Of a DNA stretch of 64,000 bases, positions 47,060 to 58,907 are shown in pieces. The notes beneath the pieces were generated by a model. It made no database searches and was not told where the DNA came from. It saw only the letters and a list, made by a program, of their open reading frames with translations. Positions within the stretch are counted from its first letter, which is position 1. The number at the start of each line of letters is the position of its first letter. A program made the translations under genes and the position numbers. The stretch covers positions 30,391,401 to 30,455,400 of the forward strand of contig CM028326.1 of NCBI GenBank assembly GCA_016647705.1, in the 5' to 3' direction. The DNA is from Eucommia ulmoides (taxonomy: Eukaryota > Streptophyta > Magnoliopsida > Garryales > Eucommiaceae).

Positions 47060-47445
47060 GCATCCTTGAGACAAAAGTAGACATGGTCTCTTGGCCCGAC
47101 AAAACACCATAAGGATACATATATTTTCTTTTATTTTTTCTTGCTTTTAGCGTCTTTGCGAAAAAGTAGGCATGGCCACTTTTCCTTCTAGCATCCTTGA
47201 GACAAAAGTAGACATGGTCACTTGGCTCGACAAAACACCGTGAGGATACATAGTCCTTTTTTCCTTGTTGTTAGCGTCTTTCTAGCAAAGAAGACATGGC
47301 TACTTGGCCGATGAAACACCATAAGAATACATAGGTTTTATTTTACTTTTTTTTTTCTCTCTTACTTTTATTTGTATTTGAGCATTCTTGTGGCAAAGTA
47401 GACGTAGTCACTTGGGCCGATGAAACACTACAGGAACACATAGGA
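46897..47445 (+). repeat. Degenerate tandem repeat, unit about 100-125 bp
   Basis: Five or six units recur. Each has a variant of GC(A/G)TC(C/T)TTG(A/C)GACAAAAGTAG, then ACATGG(T/C)C(A/T)CTTGG, then CGA(C/T)(A/G)AAACACC(A/G)T(A/G)AGGATACATA, and a T-rich spacer. Units lie near 46,897, 47,060, 47,148/47,199, 47,270 and 47,382. A TA microsatellite at 47,027-47,055 sits in the first spacer. The array is non-coding. Confidence 0.7.
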
Positions 47446-47810
47446 TCATAATTATATTGTGTTCTTCCAAATGTGTTATTTAGTTTTTGGTATAGTATAA
47501 TTTCCTTTCTCTGCATTAATTTTGTTCTTGTTTATTTAAAAAGAAAATAAAAGAGGCAAATTTAAATAATCCCGATATGTTTTAATTAAAAAAAAAACGA
47601 ACAAAAAAAAATTATGACTTAAACATTTGATAAATTAAGGGAGAAGTTTTTGTACCACTGTTTTAGGTTTCCCGAGTTGTGTTAAATTTAAATGGTGTGT
47701 TTAGGAAGGTAATTCCCTTAAACTGAATTTCGAGTTTAGGATAAGTTAGTAAGGAGAAAAAATAATAATAATCCCCCACTCGCGTTGTAATATTTTCCAT
47801 CATATCTAAT
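47446..47810. other. AT-rich spacer left of LTR B
   Basis: No gene. It continues on the right side of LTR B at 49,868, joined through the CTAAT target site. Confidence 0.4.
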
Positions 47811-49867
47811 TGTTGATCCTAAGATTTTGATGAACAATTAAGTGTTGATGTTTTGGTGGAACTAATATTTTAATTAAGTGTTTCAGTGATTTAAAGTTCC
47901 AGTGATGAAGATGCAAATTAAATGGATGTTAAACGACGATGTTGAAGATATTGAAGAATTAAGAGTTTGAAGAAATTAGGGAAAACAACCCAAGTAAATG
48001 TCAACTCTTAATATCCCAATTAGGAACACACACACGACACAAAAAGTATTTATTATTTATGTGTGTTTTGATTAAGTGAAATTATTTACTCTAATATGTG
48101 ATTTGAAAAGAAATAATTTTAAATGACTAAAATGGAATATAAGAAAATTAGTGGAGCTTATTTAGAAGATAAAATGGTTAAAGGGGCGAAAACATAAAAG
48201 AGAATAAGTTAAAAACGAGTTCAAAAAAGAGATCCAGAAGACGTAAGTCGACTGGACTAAGCAACTAAAAGAACCTGTATCTCTAAGTTGACCGGCCAAG
48301 AGGAGTTAAACTCTTTGAATCTACAAGTCGACAGACAGGTCGACCAATGAATGCCCTTGGCTACAACCTGAATCTACTAGTCGACTGGTCGGTCGAGTAG
48401 ACGCGTTGTTTCAAGAAACTGTTTATTCCGAGATTATATCCAAAAGTAGCCGTTTTTAGTTAGGATTTGAGAGAGATTTTGAGAATATTTTTATATTTAG
48501 GATATGCTTCACCTGAAATATAAATCCTATTGATCTGGTTCATTAATTTTTAATGTTTCTCAAATTGATACGTAAAATTGTTTCTATTTTATCTAATTGA
48601 GTTTGAGAAATATTTGGGAGACTTAATTGAAAGATTTGAAAGCTGTTATTAAGTGAATTGAACCAAAATGAAGTCATTATGATATAAGGGATTTATAAGT
48701 GCTATTAATTATCATGATACATGTGAACTAGCCGTTAGAAGGTTGTTTTCATTCTCCTTTAAATAGACCTGCGAATTTCTTATATCATTACCAATCATTA
48801 ATATATATTGAGAGAGCATAAAAAGTGAAGATCATTCTTGTGCTGTTGTAAGAGTTATCAATCTGAGATATTGTGAGCTATTCTGAGAGACGATCTTGAA
48901 GATCAATTGCTATTAATCTTTACTGCTACCGGATTTGAAGTTACATTACTTTATCTTAATATTCTGTGGATTTCAGGTGAGATCTTTCCAATTATATTCT
49001 ATCATTGCATTACTTGTTTATATTTTGGAAATTGATCTTAGAAATTGTTTCTGTTTTTTATTGAAGAAAAATATTTTACAAACAATTTCTTATATCTGAT
49101 TACATGCTCAAATATTTGCAACCCATATCTTGTTAAAATCCTATTTTCTATCTCAAGTTTTTCTATCACTAGTTGGGATATTAATTGAGTTATTATTTAT
49201 CTGGGGTGGTAGAAGCTCCGAGTGAGATTTTTTGCTTATCAATTTGTATTGGTGAGTAGTGTGACGGGTTAAATACTATTGGGGGTATTTAATCAGGGGT
49301 AATTAGTTTCAGTCTCTTCCTGTAAAGAGATTGAGGTAGTGATTCTCCCTGGATAAAATTGCTTTTTGAGTGAAATTTGTAACGGTTTAATCTTTACCGG
49401 GTAAAAGGATATTTGGAGTGATTGGTGAGATTTTGATTCTTTGGCTTTAGTGTTAAAAAGAATTAGGTTATTCTTTAGCTTGTAAAAAGTAGAGGTTCTT
49501 CCTTCGCCTGGGAAAAGGATATTGTAAAGGTTGATTCTGAACCTACAAAAGAATCAATGTGTGAATTTGGTTCCTACCTTCAAAGGGATCTTGAGAATTA
49601 GTGGGTTTGAATCTCCGTGGGATTTGGAGGACTAAACTAGCTAAGAGTAGCTTGGTGAACTGGGATATATCTTAGTGTGCTATAATATTTATTTTGTTTA
49701 TTTTTGCTGTTTAGTGTGTACCTAGTTGATTAATTTATTCTACTGTGTTATAAAGGTAATAATTAATTTATGATTAAAATTAATTATTTGATTTATTGAA
49801 GTTTTATTCTGATAAAATTTTTAAATACCCAATTCACTCCTCTCTTGGGTATTCCATTGGGCCAATA
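47811..49867 (+). mobile_element. Solo LTR B of SIRE-like copia family (2,057 bp)
   Basis: An exact CTAAT duplication flanks it (47,806-47,810 and 49,868-49,872). It begins TGTTGATCCTAAGATTTTGA and ends GGGCCAATA, one change from the CCAACA end of LTR A. The 3' end holds the stem ATACCCAA/TTGGGTAT at 49,825-49,852. No internal region remains. Confidence 0.85.
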
Positions 49868-49872
49868 CTAAT

Positions 49873-51099
49873 TTTTTAGTCATTTAAAAAAAATGACCCG
49901 TTTATTTTACATGTGCTAAAAATAAAGCGTACCTTGAAAAAAGTTATTTTTTCCCTTTATCCTATTTTCTTTCTAAAAATACCCAAAAAAAAAAAAAAAA
50001 GAGATTTTTTTCCCTTTATCCTATTATGTTGATACTTTTCCAAAAAAAAAACTCAAAAAGGTGAAAATCTCTTGCCAAATCTTTTTAAATGTTTTAGAAA
50101 ATATTTCACAAAAAAAAAAAAATTAAAAAAAAAATCATTTCCCTTTTGGCTAAATTTTCCCTAAGAAAAAAAAAAAAAGAGACCCTTTCCTCTTTCTCCA
50201 ATCTTCTAAAAAGTATTTTAAATATATATATAACTTTTCCATTTTTTCTATTTTTTAGAAAAAGAATTTAAAAAAATAACTAAAAAAAAAAACCCTTTCC
50301 TTTTTCCAAATTTTTTAGAAGAATATTTCCAAAAAAATATTCTCTTTCCCTTCTCCTCTAATTTTTTTAAAAGATTTAAAAAATCCCTTCCCTATTCTCT
50401 AAATTTTTCTTAGAAAATGACTAAAAAAAAATATCTCTTTCCACTTTTTTCTAAATACATTTCCAAGAAACAACTAGAAAAAATCTTCCATCTTTCTTTA
50501 AAATAAGGAAAGAAACTAAAAAAAATAATAAGAAAAAAATATTTTTACTTTTTTTTAAAGATCCCAAATGTAAATCACTTAGATTTAATTATTCAAGATT
50601 CTTTAGATAAAGGTACTGCGTTAAGACGTGTGTCTTGGGGTATCTAACACATTCCCTCAAGTGTAATCAACCTCCGAACATTTGAATCTTTTGGTTAGAC
50701 CATTTTGTTTTCTTGGAGTCAAATTCGTTTTTTTTTTTTTTTTTTTAAATACATTTTCAAAAATCTCGGTGACTTAGCACACCATTTAACCCAATGCTAG
50801 ATGACGACTCATTTTCTTCAAAATTTGGTCCATTTTTTTTTTTACATCGGCGCATAAAAAAGACCCAATATATTTTTTTACTTAATAATATTTCATAAAA
50901 AATAAAAAATAAAAAATCCAAAGACATTCCAAAAAATAGTTTTGGAGTTTTTTTTGGGGTGCATTACCTACTGCAACTCTCATTTTCATCTCGCCATTCT
51001 CTTATTCTCACCATCCGCCAATCGCAGCTCACAGGTACTCTCCTCTAGCAATTTTCAGATTCGTATCTTGATCGAGAGAGAGTGCTAGTTTGATCAAGA
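49873..51099. other. A/pyrimidine low-complexity block and repeat debris
   Basis: 49,880-50,560 is a quasi-repetitive run alternating A-tracts of 8-17 bases, CCCTTTCC-type pyrimidine blocks and TTTTTTAGAA, at a spacing of roughly 50-70 bp. 50,560-50,960 contains AAGACGTGTGTCTTGGGGTATC and CTCGGTGACTTAGCACACC, which look like non-coding retrotransposon sequence. No gene was seen. Confidence 0.4.
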
Positions 51100-52232
51100 A
51101 AATTTTGTTGAAGGCACTTTGATTATCTTGTGAAAATCGAGGCATTGCAATCTTGCTTAAATTATTTTGAAGGATTCTTGGTGAGATTGTTCTAATTATT
51201 ATTCTTGATTAATGTGTGTGCTCAAAATTCCTTGGCACCATTATGATAATTCATCATTTGAATGGATAACAGACGAAATTCATCCGAAATTCAAAATCGT
51301 AAAATTTTCAGAAGTTATAGCGCACTGAAAAATCCCAATTTTCACTAAATTTTTGAAACAATCAAACTCATAAAATTTTAAAAGACTAAAACTCATGAAA
51401 CCCTCCGATTTTGGTACAGTTATGATAATTCATCATTTGAATGTGTAACAGAAGAAACTCGTTTAAAACTCAAAATCGTGAAATTTTTGAAAGCCTGTAC
51501 ACCGAAAAATCCCAAATTTCGCTAAAGTTTTTAAACATCAACCTCGTGAGATTTTGAAATGCTATGATATTACATTGAAATATCTATAAAAATCATTTTT
51601 GAAATTCTTTGAATGGTTTTATTAAAAATCTTCTTTTAAAATATTTTTAAAAAATTAAAAATTGAAATATGTAGTTTGCTCAATTATGTGCTTAAATTGA
51701 TAAAATATAGATTATTGATTCTCACATACTTTAATTGATAAACACTTCTATTACTAAGATCATGATATAAATTGAGTTTATATTGATTTGTGTTAGTAGA
51801 AGCTCTTGTGAGAAGAAACTTAAAGTTTTTTCGTATTTGTGAGTTTGTAGCTCAGGCTTAAGTGCAATTTATTTGGGTGAGAGTGTAACTAGGTATAAGG
51901 GAGCTTACCTAATTAAGGTTTGTAAATGTTTGATTCTAGCCTGTGAAAATGATCGACATAGGGTTTGATTTTTATTTGGGAAAAGAATCAGTGTGGTTTA
52001 GTAGATTGAATTCCCTGTAAAAGCTCAAGAGAGTAGACATAGGTAAGAGTAACTCGCCGAACTACTATAAAATTTATGATGTTACTTGTATCTATCCTTT
52101 ATCTCTTTGCGTGTGCTTAGTTTAAATGTTTTTGCAATTAATCAAGATTTAAATCGACTAGACTTAATTAATTTGACAAAAAATTTTAAACTACCCAATT
52201 CACCCCCTATTGGGTAGATCTTTGGGTCAACA
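51100..52232 (+). mobile_element. LTR C (copia, SIRE-like), 5' boundary uncertain
   Basis: The 3' half aligns with LTRs A and B: GTAGAAGCTCTTGTGAGAAG, then the GTTTGATTCTAGCCTGTGAAAATG blocks, then CTACCCAATTCACCCC and GGGTCAACA at 52,232. It is followed by ATTAGTACCAGAGC, a primer-binding-site-like sequence, and then by gag. Inside, 51,238-51,410 and 51,411-51,560 are two imperfect copies of a unit of about 170 bp that starts TTATGATAATTCATCATTTG. The left end could not be fixed. Confidence 0.6.
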
Positions 52233-54395
52233 ATTAGTACCAGAGCTAAGTTAGCTGATTAGACTTAATATCCTAGCTAAACGTTCACATGGCACATCAC
52301 ATGGGCACCACTATAGCTGAGGGACAATCCATGCACAAACCTCTACTATTCGCTAGCAAAAATTATGTCTTCTGGAAAGCTAGAATGACGACGTTTTTAC
52401 TAGCCACAAATTACGATGCTTAGTTAGTCATTAAAAATGGTTCACATGTTTCTACTCTTCACAGTATTCTAAATAAAGAAAAAAGGTTCGACGAGGATGA
52501 TTATAAAAAGTTGTCTATTATTACCCTTTTATTTTGTGATTTAGATATAAATGAATATAATAGGATATCAGGTTGTAAATCAGCTAAGGAGATATGGATA
52601 CCTTGCAAATCATTCGTAAGGGAACGAATCAGGTCAAAGAATTCGAACTGTTCAAAATGGATAATTTAGAGTTGATCCAGGATATGTACACGAGATTCAC
52701 AAACATCTGCAACAGTCTCAATGAGCTCGAAAAATCACAATCTATGCCGGAGAAAGTTCAAAAAATTCCTATGTCATTATCCAAAGCATGGGATCCAAAG
52801 GTGACAGAGATTTAGGAAAGCAATTATCTAAACACGTATACAATTGACAAGTTCATTGGTAACCTGATGACTCATAAGCCCTCTATTCTCAAAAAGAAGA
52901 TCAAGAGTGGGATCTAGATCTTATCACGAAGAACTTTAGAAGGATGGCACGTCGTACTTTCCGTGGTAGAAGAAACTTTAATGTCAATAACATTGAATGT
53001 TTCAACTGTCACAAGAGAGGGCACTTCTAATCAAATAGTCTCGAGTTGAAGAAAGACAACAAACGAAGTAATAAAAAGAAATCAAAGAAAGATAAAAAAC
53101 GAAGTCTATGAAGCATACATAGGATGATTTGGATTCTAGCAACTCTGAAATTTCATGCAGTGATGAGGAATAAACAATGCTAGCCTTAATGGAAAATGGA
53201 GATGAGGTATTTGATTTAAGTTGTTCTAGATCTTATCCAATTAATTTTGAAAATTTATTTGATGCCTATCAAGAACTGTTAAATGATTATAAAAATCAAT
53301 TAACTAAAATCAATGCTCCAAAAAGTACATTTCTTTTTTTAAATAAACAAATTGAAAAACGCGAAGCTGAAAACACTTCTCTTAAATTTAAAAAAATAAC
53401 TCATCGAATTTCGAAAATGAAAATAAGGAGTTAAAATAAAAAATTGAAGATTTAAACTCTACTATTCTCAAATTTACAAAAGGTGAGAATAATTAAAAAA
53501 TATTTTTGGGAAGTTCAAAATTTGTTTTCAATAAAGTCGAACTTGGATTCAGAAAAATGTTAAATAAAAACGATTTCAAAAATTCTTTACTGAAACCAAA
53601 AAAAAAATCAAATATTTTAACTGTAATGTTTTAGGGCTTACAATAAAAATAAATAAATAAATAAATAAATAAAATTAGACCTAAATCAAAGGTGAAGTTG
53701 GTCTGGATTTCTAAAGGAACAATGAATGTTCTAGTTAACAAAATCACCCACGTAGATTGTGCACCACTTAGGAACTATTTGAGATACTCCTTGTAGGTCG
53801 ATTTCAAAGCATTTATAAGTAAGAACAAATGGTTCCTAGACAATGGATTATGTCTTTACATGACAAGCGATAAATTGAAATTTGCATCTTTGACACCTAA
53901 AGACAAAGGTTATGTGACTTTCGAAAACAATGCTAAGTGTAAGATTATTGGGATAGGTAATATTGGTAACTCAACCATTCTTATTGAAAATGTGCTTTTA
54001 GTTGATAGGTTAAAACATAATTTACTTAGCATTAATCAATTATGTGATAAAGGTTATAATATTATGTTTCATAATAATAAATACATCATCAAGGGAGGTA
54101 AAGATGAAATATTTTACTTGTTGCTTCTTGTATTTAAAACGTGTATACATGCTCATTTGATGACATTGTATTTCAAAACTTATCATGCCTTAATGCATTA
54201 TCTGGAAATAGTTGATTGTGGCATAGATGATTAGGGAATGCAAGCATGAAATTACTGTATAATGTATCTAATAAGATTCTTGTAAGAGGTTTGCCTGATA
54301 TTAAATATGTTAAGGACAAGATTTGCAATGCATGTCAATTAGGTAAGTAGATTAAGTCATCTTTTAAATAAAAATTGCATACATCTACTTCTGAA
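52233..54395 (+). pseudogene. SIRE/Maximus-like copia gag-protease-integrase, truncated
   Basis: It starts with a primer-binding-site-like sequence at 52,233. Gag begins near 52,288 (MAHHMGTT..., then a Y-x-F-W-K-A-R-M segment). The zinc knuckle at about 52,997-53,040 keeps C-F-N-C-H-K-R-G-H but has a stop and lacks its last Cys. A coiled, Asn/Lys-rich linker follows at 53,177-53,434. Then comes a protease-like WFLDNG (canonical D-S-G is D-N-G) near 53,831, the KIIGIGNIGNS and KHNLLSINQLCDKG stretch (53,941-54,050), and the pre-integrase LVRGLPDIK ... KICNACQLGK up to about 54,350. Several stops and frameshifts interrupt it. It ends abruptly where gypsy sequence begins; the integrase core, RT and 3' LTR are missing. 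Confidence 0.82.
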
Positions 54396-54404
54396 GAGGA
54401 AAAA

Positions 54405-54850
54405 TCTGAGCAAGGCTCAAATTATTGCCACGCGTCTATAAATACGCTCTAGGCACGAGACACTACAAAGAACTTTACATCGACTGGTATGTTGACCCCA
54501 TGATAGGTACTATCCCGAGGAGCATACGCCTCAAACGAGCCAACATCCGATATGAACTGACTGGGAAAGTCAGGCTCGCTAGCCTTAGCACTTATCCTAG
54601 CCAATACTTTGTCAAAATTTCCTCAGAGTCGTCTACTGATTCTTACATCGGAGGTTCAACACCGACAGGCTTACTCAGAGCCAACGTCCGATATGAACAG
54701 AGAGAAATATCATATTCCGATCTCAAAGTCCCATATCTGACAATCCAAAATTCCAGTTTCATCATATTAGCGCCTTTCATGGGAAATAACTGTCTTTCTC
54801 ATCACATTGACAAACATTTATTGTTACTTTGAGATTTGGGATAATAAGAA
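54405..54850 (+). mobile_element. Gypsy LTR fragment (Tat-like)
   Basis: This stretch lies before a Tat-type gypsy gag. It has promoter-like TATAAATAC at 54,438 and duplicated motifs such as GAGCCAACATCCGATATGAAC (54,536 and, slightly changed, 54,678). I take it as the 3' part of the element's 5' LTR plus leader. The open frame across it is unlikely to encode a protein. Confidence 0.4.
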
Positions 54851-56543
54851 ACGATCATGAAAACGAGAGGCAGCCGATTCGTACGGCTAATCTTGATAAT
54901 GGTCATTTGGGGAACTCGCTCGCGCTCCTTATGGAGCTAGTAAGTGAGATACGTAACCTTTCTCAGAATATTTAGTGTTTAGCTGAATAGGGTAGTCAAG
55001 TTAGTTGTCTCACCTGCCACTCGTTCCGCAAGGTTACGTACCACTGTACAATGATAATCGGGCGATTATAGATGAAGGACGACAATTGTGACGAGAAAAA
55101 TACCAGGAATAAGAATGCCAATAGGTCCAACACAATCTTTGCCCAAATTTAAAGGATTCAAATGCAGAGGGATGAATTTTGTCAGAGGAGCTAGAAAGAC
55201 TTATGAAATCCTGAAGTCGCACCACTAAAAAGAGCACTCAACATGCACTACCAGCTAGGACCACATGCGTTGTTATCCCGAACAAGAGATAAGAGAAATA
55301 GTTTACCCTTCTCGAGGAATATCACACACCCAATTTACATACCGAGAAAGGCTCTTGAAGTTTCCAAAAATGCCTCCCTATTTTCTATCGAAGCTTCCTC
55401 GATATCTTGATTGAGAAACCAGCGAAGGGATAATGACTAGCAGGCTGACAAAGACCTTCGAGAGTAGGTCAATTCTATTAATAAGAAACTCAATCATATT
55501 CAAAAGAAAAATTCCAACATCTATGAGAATGTGAAAATGAATGCTCCACCGTTTATTGCTCGGGTATTACATAAGAAAGTCTCCGGTGAACTTCAAACTC
55601 CCATCTCAAATTAATATATATCAAGGAAATTCTAACCCAATGGAATATTTGGACACCTATCATGCTCATATGGACCTACGCGGGGTCTCGGACTCAACAA
55701 AATATCAATCATTTCAAATGACTTTGGCAAGGACAACCAGAAAGTGGTACAAAATTCTAAAACTAAGTACTTCTAATTCATTTGAGTCTTTTAGCCTTGC
55801 TTTTGCTCATAGGTTCATAAGCAACAAGCAATGAGCTAAAAGTTTGTTGCACCTCATTTCCATAAGGTAAAGTAAGAACGAGAGGATAGAGGCATTCCTT
55901 GAAAGGTTTCTCCATGAAGCTGACTAGGTAGAACTTGATGATTTCCTTGGTTGGCTTCAGGAGGAAACAATAAAATCACTCGGTTGGATCATGTTCCAAC
56001 TTACGGCAAGGACAAACCCAAAGCACTCGACGGTTGATGCGTGGTTCATGGTAGTAGACTATCTTTCAACGTATAATGCCATTATCAAAAGACCCTGGTA
56101 AAACAAGTTGAATGTTATAACATCAACGTACCACCTGACATTGATATTTCTAACAAAAAAAAAAAGGTTGGTGAAGTGCGAGGTATCATAAAGTGGCCCT
56201 AAGAATGCTTCATCACTGAGATAGAAATACCAAAATGGCAATCAAAGGGCGAGAAAGTCGATGAGGACTTCTTGTCCGAAGATATGGTTGAACTCTCTTT
56301 TAAAGGGAAAATTATGGAGCCCTAGATGGAGTAGCCACGCCAGCCTCGTCCTCGCCTTGACGAGTAGTTAGACAATGTTCAAGTACACACAATTGGATCA
56401 GATCTCACTGTTAAAAGCGGATCGACACTTTCGGAAGACTTAAAATGAAGGTTGATTGAGCTCCTCAGAGCCAACCATAATATATTTGTCTGGTTGCATA
56501 TAGACTTCCTTAGGATTGACCAACCATCTCCATGCACCAATTG
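54851..56543 (+). pseudogene. Ty3/gypsy Tat-like gag-pol relic
   Basis: A retrotransposon Gag domain is readable at 55,590-55,900 (FKLPSQINIYQGNSNPMEYL, then FQMTLARTTRKWY and AFAHRFIS). At 56,060-56,140 the frame resumes with a YNAII-x-RPW segment, the protease-to-RT linker of Tat/Athila-type elements. The pre-RT stretch SEDLK ... LIELLRANHNIFVW lies near 56,430-56,500. The protease core between them is missing or unreadable. Stops are frequent. At 56,544 a minus-strand LTR interrupts the element. Confidence 0.75.
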
Positions 56544-56813
56544 TGTAATGACCTGATTTCCCAGGACCGCCACGAGGTTTCTCCCGTTAGAGAATTAATA
56601 CTAAAACTAAATGGCCAATATTTTATTCTATAAAAAATCTGAGAAATTTTACAAATTATGGAGATAATTATAATTATCGATTTATCGAGTCAATTTTACA
56701 ATAGTAAATAATAAATACAATCATTACAAATTAAATAGAAATTCAAATAAAATTTCATGCGCAACACCATTTTCATCGGCCCAGCAATAAAAACTGCGTG
56801 GTTATGAGCCAAC

Positions 56814-57321
56814 TGTAACGCCCCTTACACATTGGCCTTCCTACTAGAGGAATTCTCTAAGTATAAAATGTAAGTCTTGTATATATAGGGTAGGGGAAGA
56901 GGGTACTCTTGGAAGCTTCCCATTTTCTAGAATATTGTAGGATATTATAGTGAAATGTGGAGCATCCTAGACACCTCATTTTCTAAAATTTTCTTTTGTA
57001 AATATCTAGTAGAATTCTCTAGATGATTTATTGTAGTCGTTAGATCGAAATGATATCGGTCGTCCATTGTAAAGCCCTTAGCCTATATAAAGGGGAGGAA
57101 TCTCATTTGCTCCTCACAAAGTTGGAATCAAGCAATACAAGCTTTCATTCTCCCAAACTCTCTCTTGCTCTCCTCTTGTAAGCTCTATAGCTTTCCTTAC
57201 GTTCTTCTTTTTCAAAATTTGTTTGGTTGTTTGTCTTGGTAAGGCTTACTTAGCACTTCCAAGAAATTGGAATCGAAGCTAAGTATCGCACGATTACTTT
57301 AGGAAAAGTAAGTCTGTGACA
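56814..57321 (+). repeat. 5' LTR of gag-only element
   Basis: It begins TGTAACGCCCCTTACA and ends TCTGTGACA. A TATATAAAGG TATA box lies near 57,083. Confidence 0.9.
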
Positions 57322-57362
57322 GCTGGTATCAGAGCTCGAGACATCGAGCATGGATTTTGGCA

Positions 57363-58856
57363 ATGACATTAACTGGTACATCCATCATGGAGAAGCCAGT
57401 AATGGAACGTGGCCGGGAGGAGAGCCACCCCACTACCCGTCAAGGTAAGAGAAACAAGTCTAAGGACTTTATTTCAAGCCTTGAGGGATGGGTGACTAGC
57501 TTGGAAGAAATGGCGGCAAAAGCGATGTCCGACTTCGAGGACATGGGACAACATCTTGATAGCTTTGAGGCAGAGGAACATGCCATTAACAAAGCTATGA
57601 AGGTGTTTATTCACGAACTTGGTGACTCCCTATGGGGCGAGGTACGTGCTCTTCGAGACCAAGTCTTCTTAGAGCTGAATAGCATGAAAAAACATTTTGA
57701 AGGAGAAATTTCTAACGTTTAGGTTGAGTTGGAGAAAAGCCTTAGAAGTTACTATGGAGTTGAACTCACCAAAATCCAGGCGAAACTGGAGGAGACCCGA
57801 TCGAATTAGGCGTTGTGCAAGCAGACAGTATCGTTGGGGATTACTACCACTCGTGAGGTCTCGGACATTGACATTCCAAAACCAAATACTTTCTTAGGCA
57901 GGCAGAACACTCGAGAACTGGACAATTTTCTTTGGGGGCTGGAACGATACTTCACGGCCAAGGGGACGGTATGCTAGTCCTAAAAAATTAACAATGCGGT
58001 AACGTACCTTACAAACGCAGCACTACTATGGTGGCGCCAGAAAAAAGAAGAAATTTCTAGAGGTACATGTGTGGTCAATACGGTTGATGATTTCAAAAGA
58101 GAAATCAAAAAACAATTTTATCTTGAGAATGCCAAAGTGGAAGCAAGGGGTAAGCTTCGCCGGCTAAAACAAATGGGGTCTATCTCGGACTACGTAAAAG
58201 AATTCACAATTCTGACACTAGTAATCCCTGATATGGCCGACAAGGATAAATTATTCTACTTCCTTGATGGGCTACAAAATTGGGCCAAGACAGAATTAAC
58301 ACGCCGAGGTATGCAAGACCTCTCTACCGTTATAGCTGTAGCCGAATCGTTGATTGACTATAGTTTAAAGGGCGAAACCACTAAGGCAAAAAATAGGCCC
58401 AAGAGGTAAAATCAAGGACAAGGTGGGGGAGACCACGGATCCTCCCATAGTGGCCATGGAAATCAGGTTGTTGGGGGTTACAAACCCTCGTCCTCATCTT
58501 GGAATGAGAGGTCATAGAATGCCAAGGATCGTTCTCAGCCCAGAACCAACTGTTTCATCTATGATGAATCAATTAGGTGTGTGAATTTCCCAAACCCAAA
58601 GCGTTAAGTGCCATAACAACGGAGTGCGAAGAACAAGATAAGCAACAAGAAGACGAGGGGCATATGGGTTCCCTTCGTGTACTGAACGCTATAAAGGCAA
58701 AGTGTTCCGTGCCAGAAGCTTCTCCCAAGGAGTTGATATTTGTAGAAGCAAAGATTAATGGGGTAATCACTAAAGCCCTTATCGAAGCCAGGGTAAGCCA
58801 CAACTTTGTCTTATTGAATGAGGTAAAACGATTGAAGCTCAAATTCGTCAAGGAGT
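57363..58856 (+). pseudogene. Gypsy-type gag with protease stub, interrupted by stops
   Basis: The reading frame holds from 57,363 to about 58,570 without a frameshift but with several stop codons (57,720, 57,807, 57,973, 57,979, 58,407 and 58,515). The likely start is ATG 57,363 or 57,387. The N-terminal part is coiled and Glu/Lys-rich. The retrotransposon Gag domain spans about 57,870-58,380, with ALLWWRQKKEE at 58,021 and LRRLKQMGSISDYVKEF at 58,155. A degraded zinc knuckle, N-C-F-I-Y-D, follows near 58,549. After a frameshift, 58,577-58,856 carries the start of a retropepsin in which the catalytic D-T/S-G motif reads E-A-R, so no active protease. It then stops just before the 3' LTR. Confidence 0.85.
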
Positions 58857-58907
58857 GAGGAACCATGAAGGCACGACGAGGGCATCGCGAGAATAGGTCG
58901 GGGAGAA

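Noticed and set aside
54425-54832. 135-codon frame possibly encoding a protein
   Set aside because: It sits in what looks like the LTR/leader of a Tat-like gypsy element and has duplicated non-coding motifs; no domain was seen.
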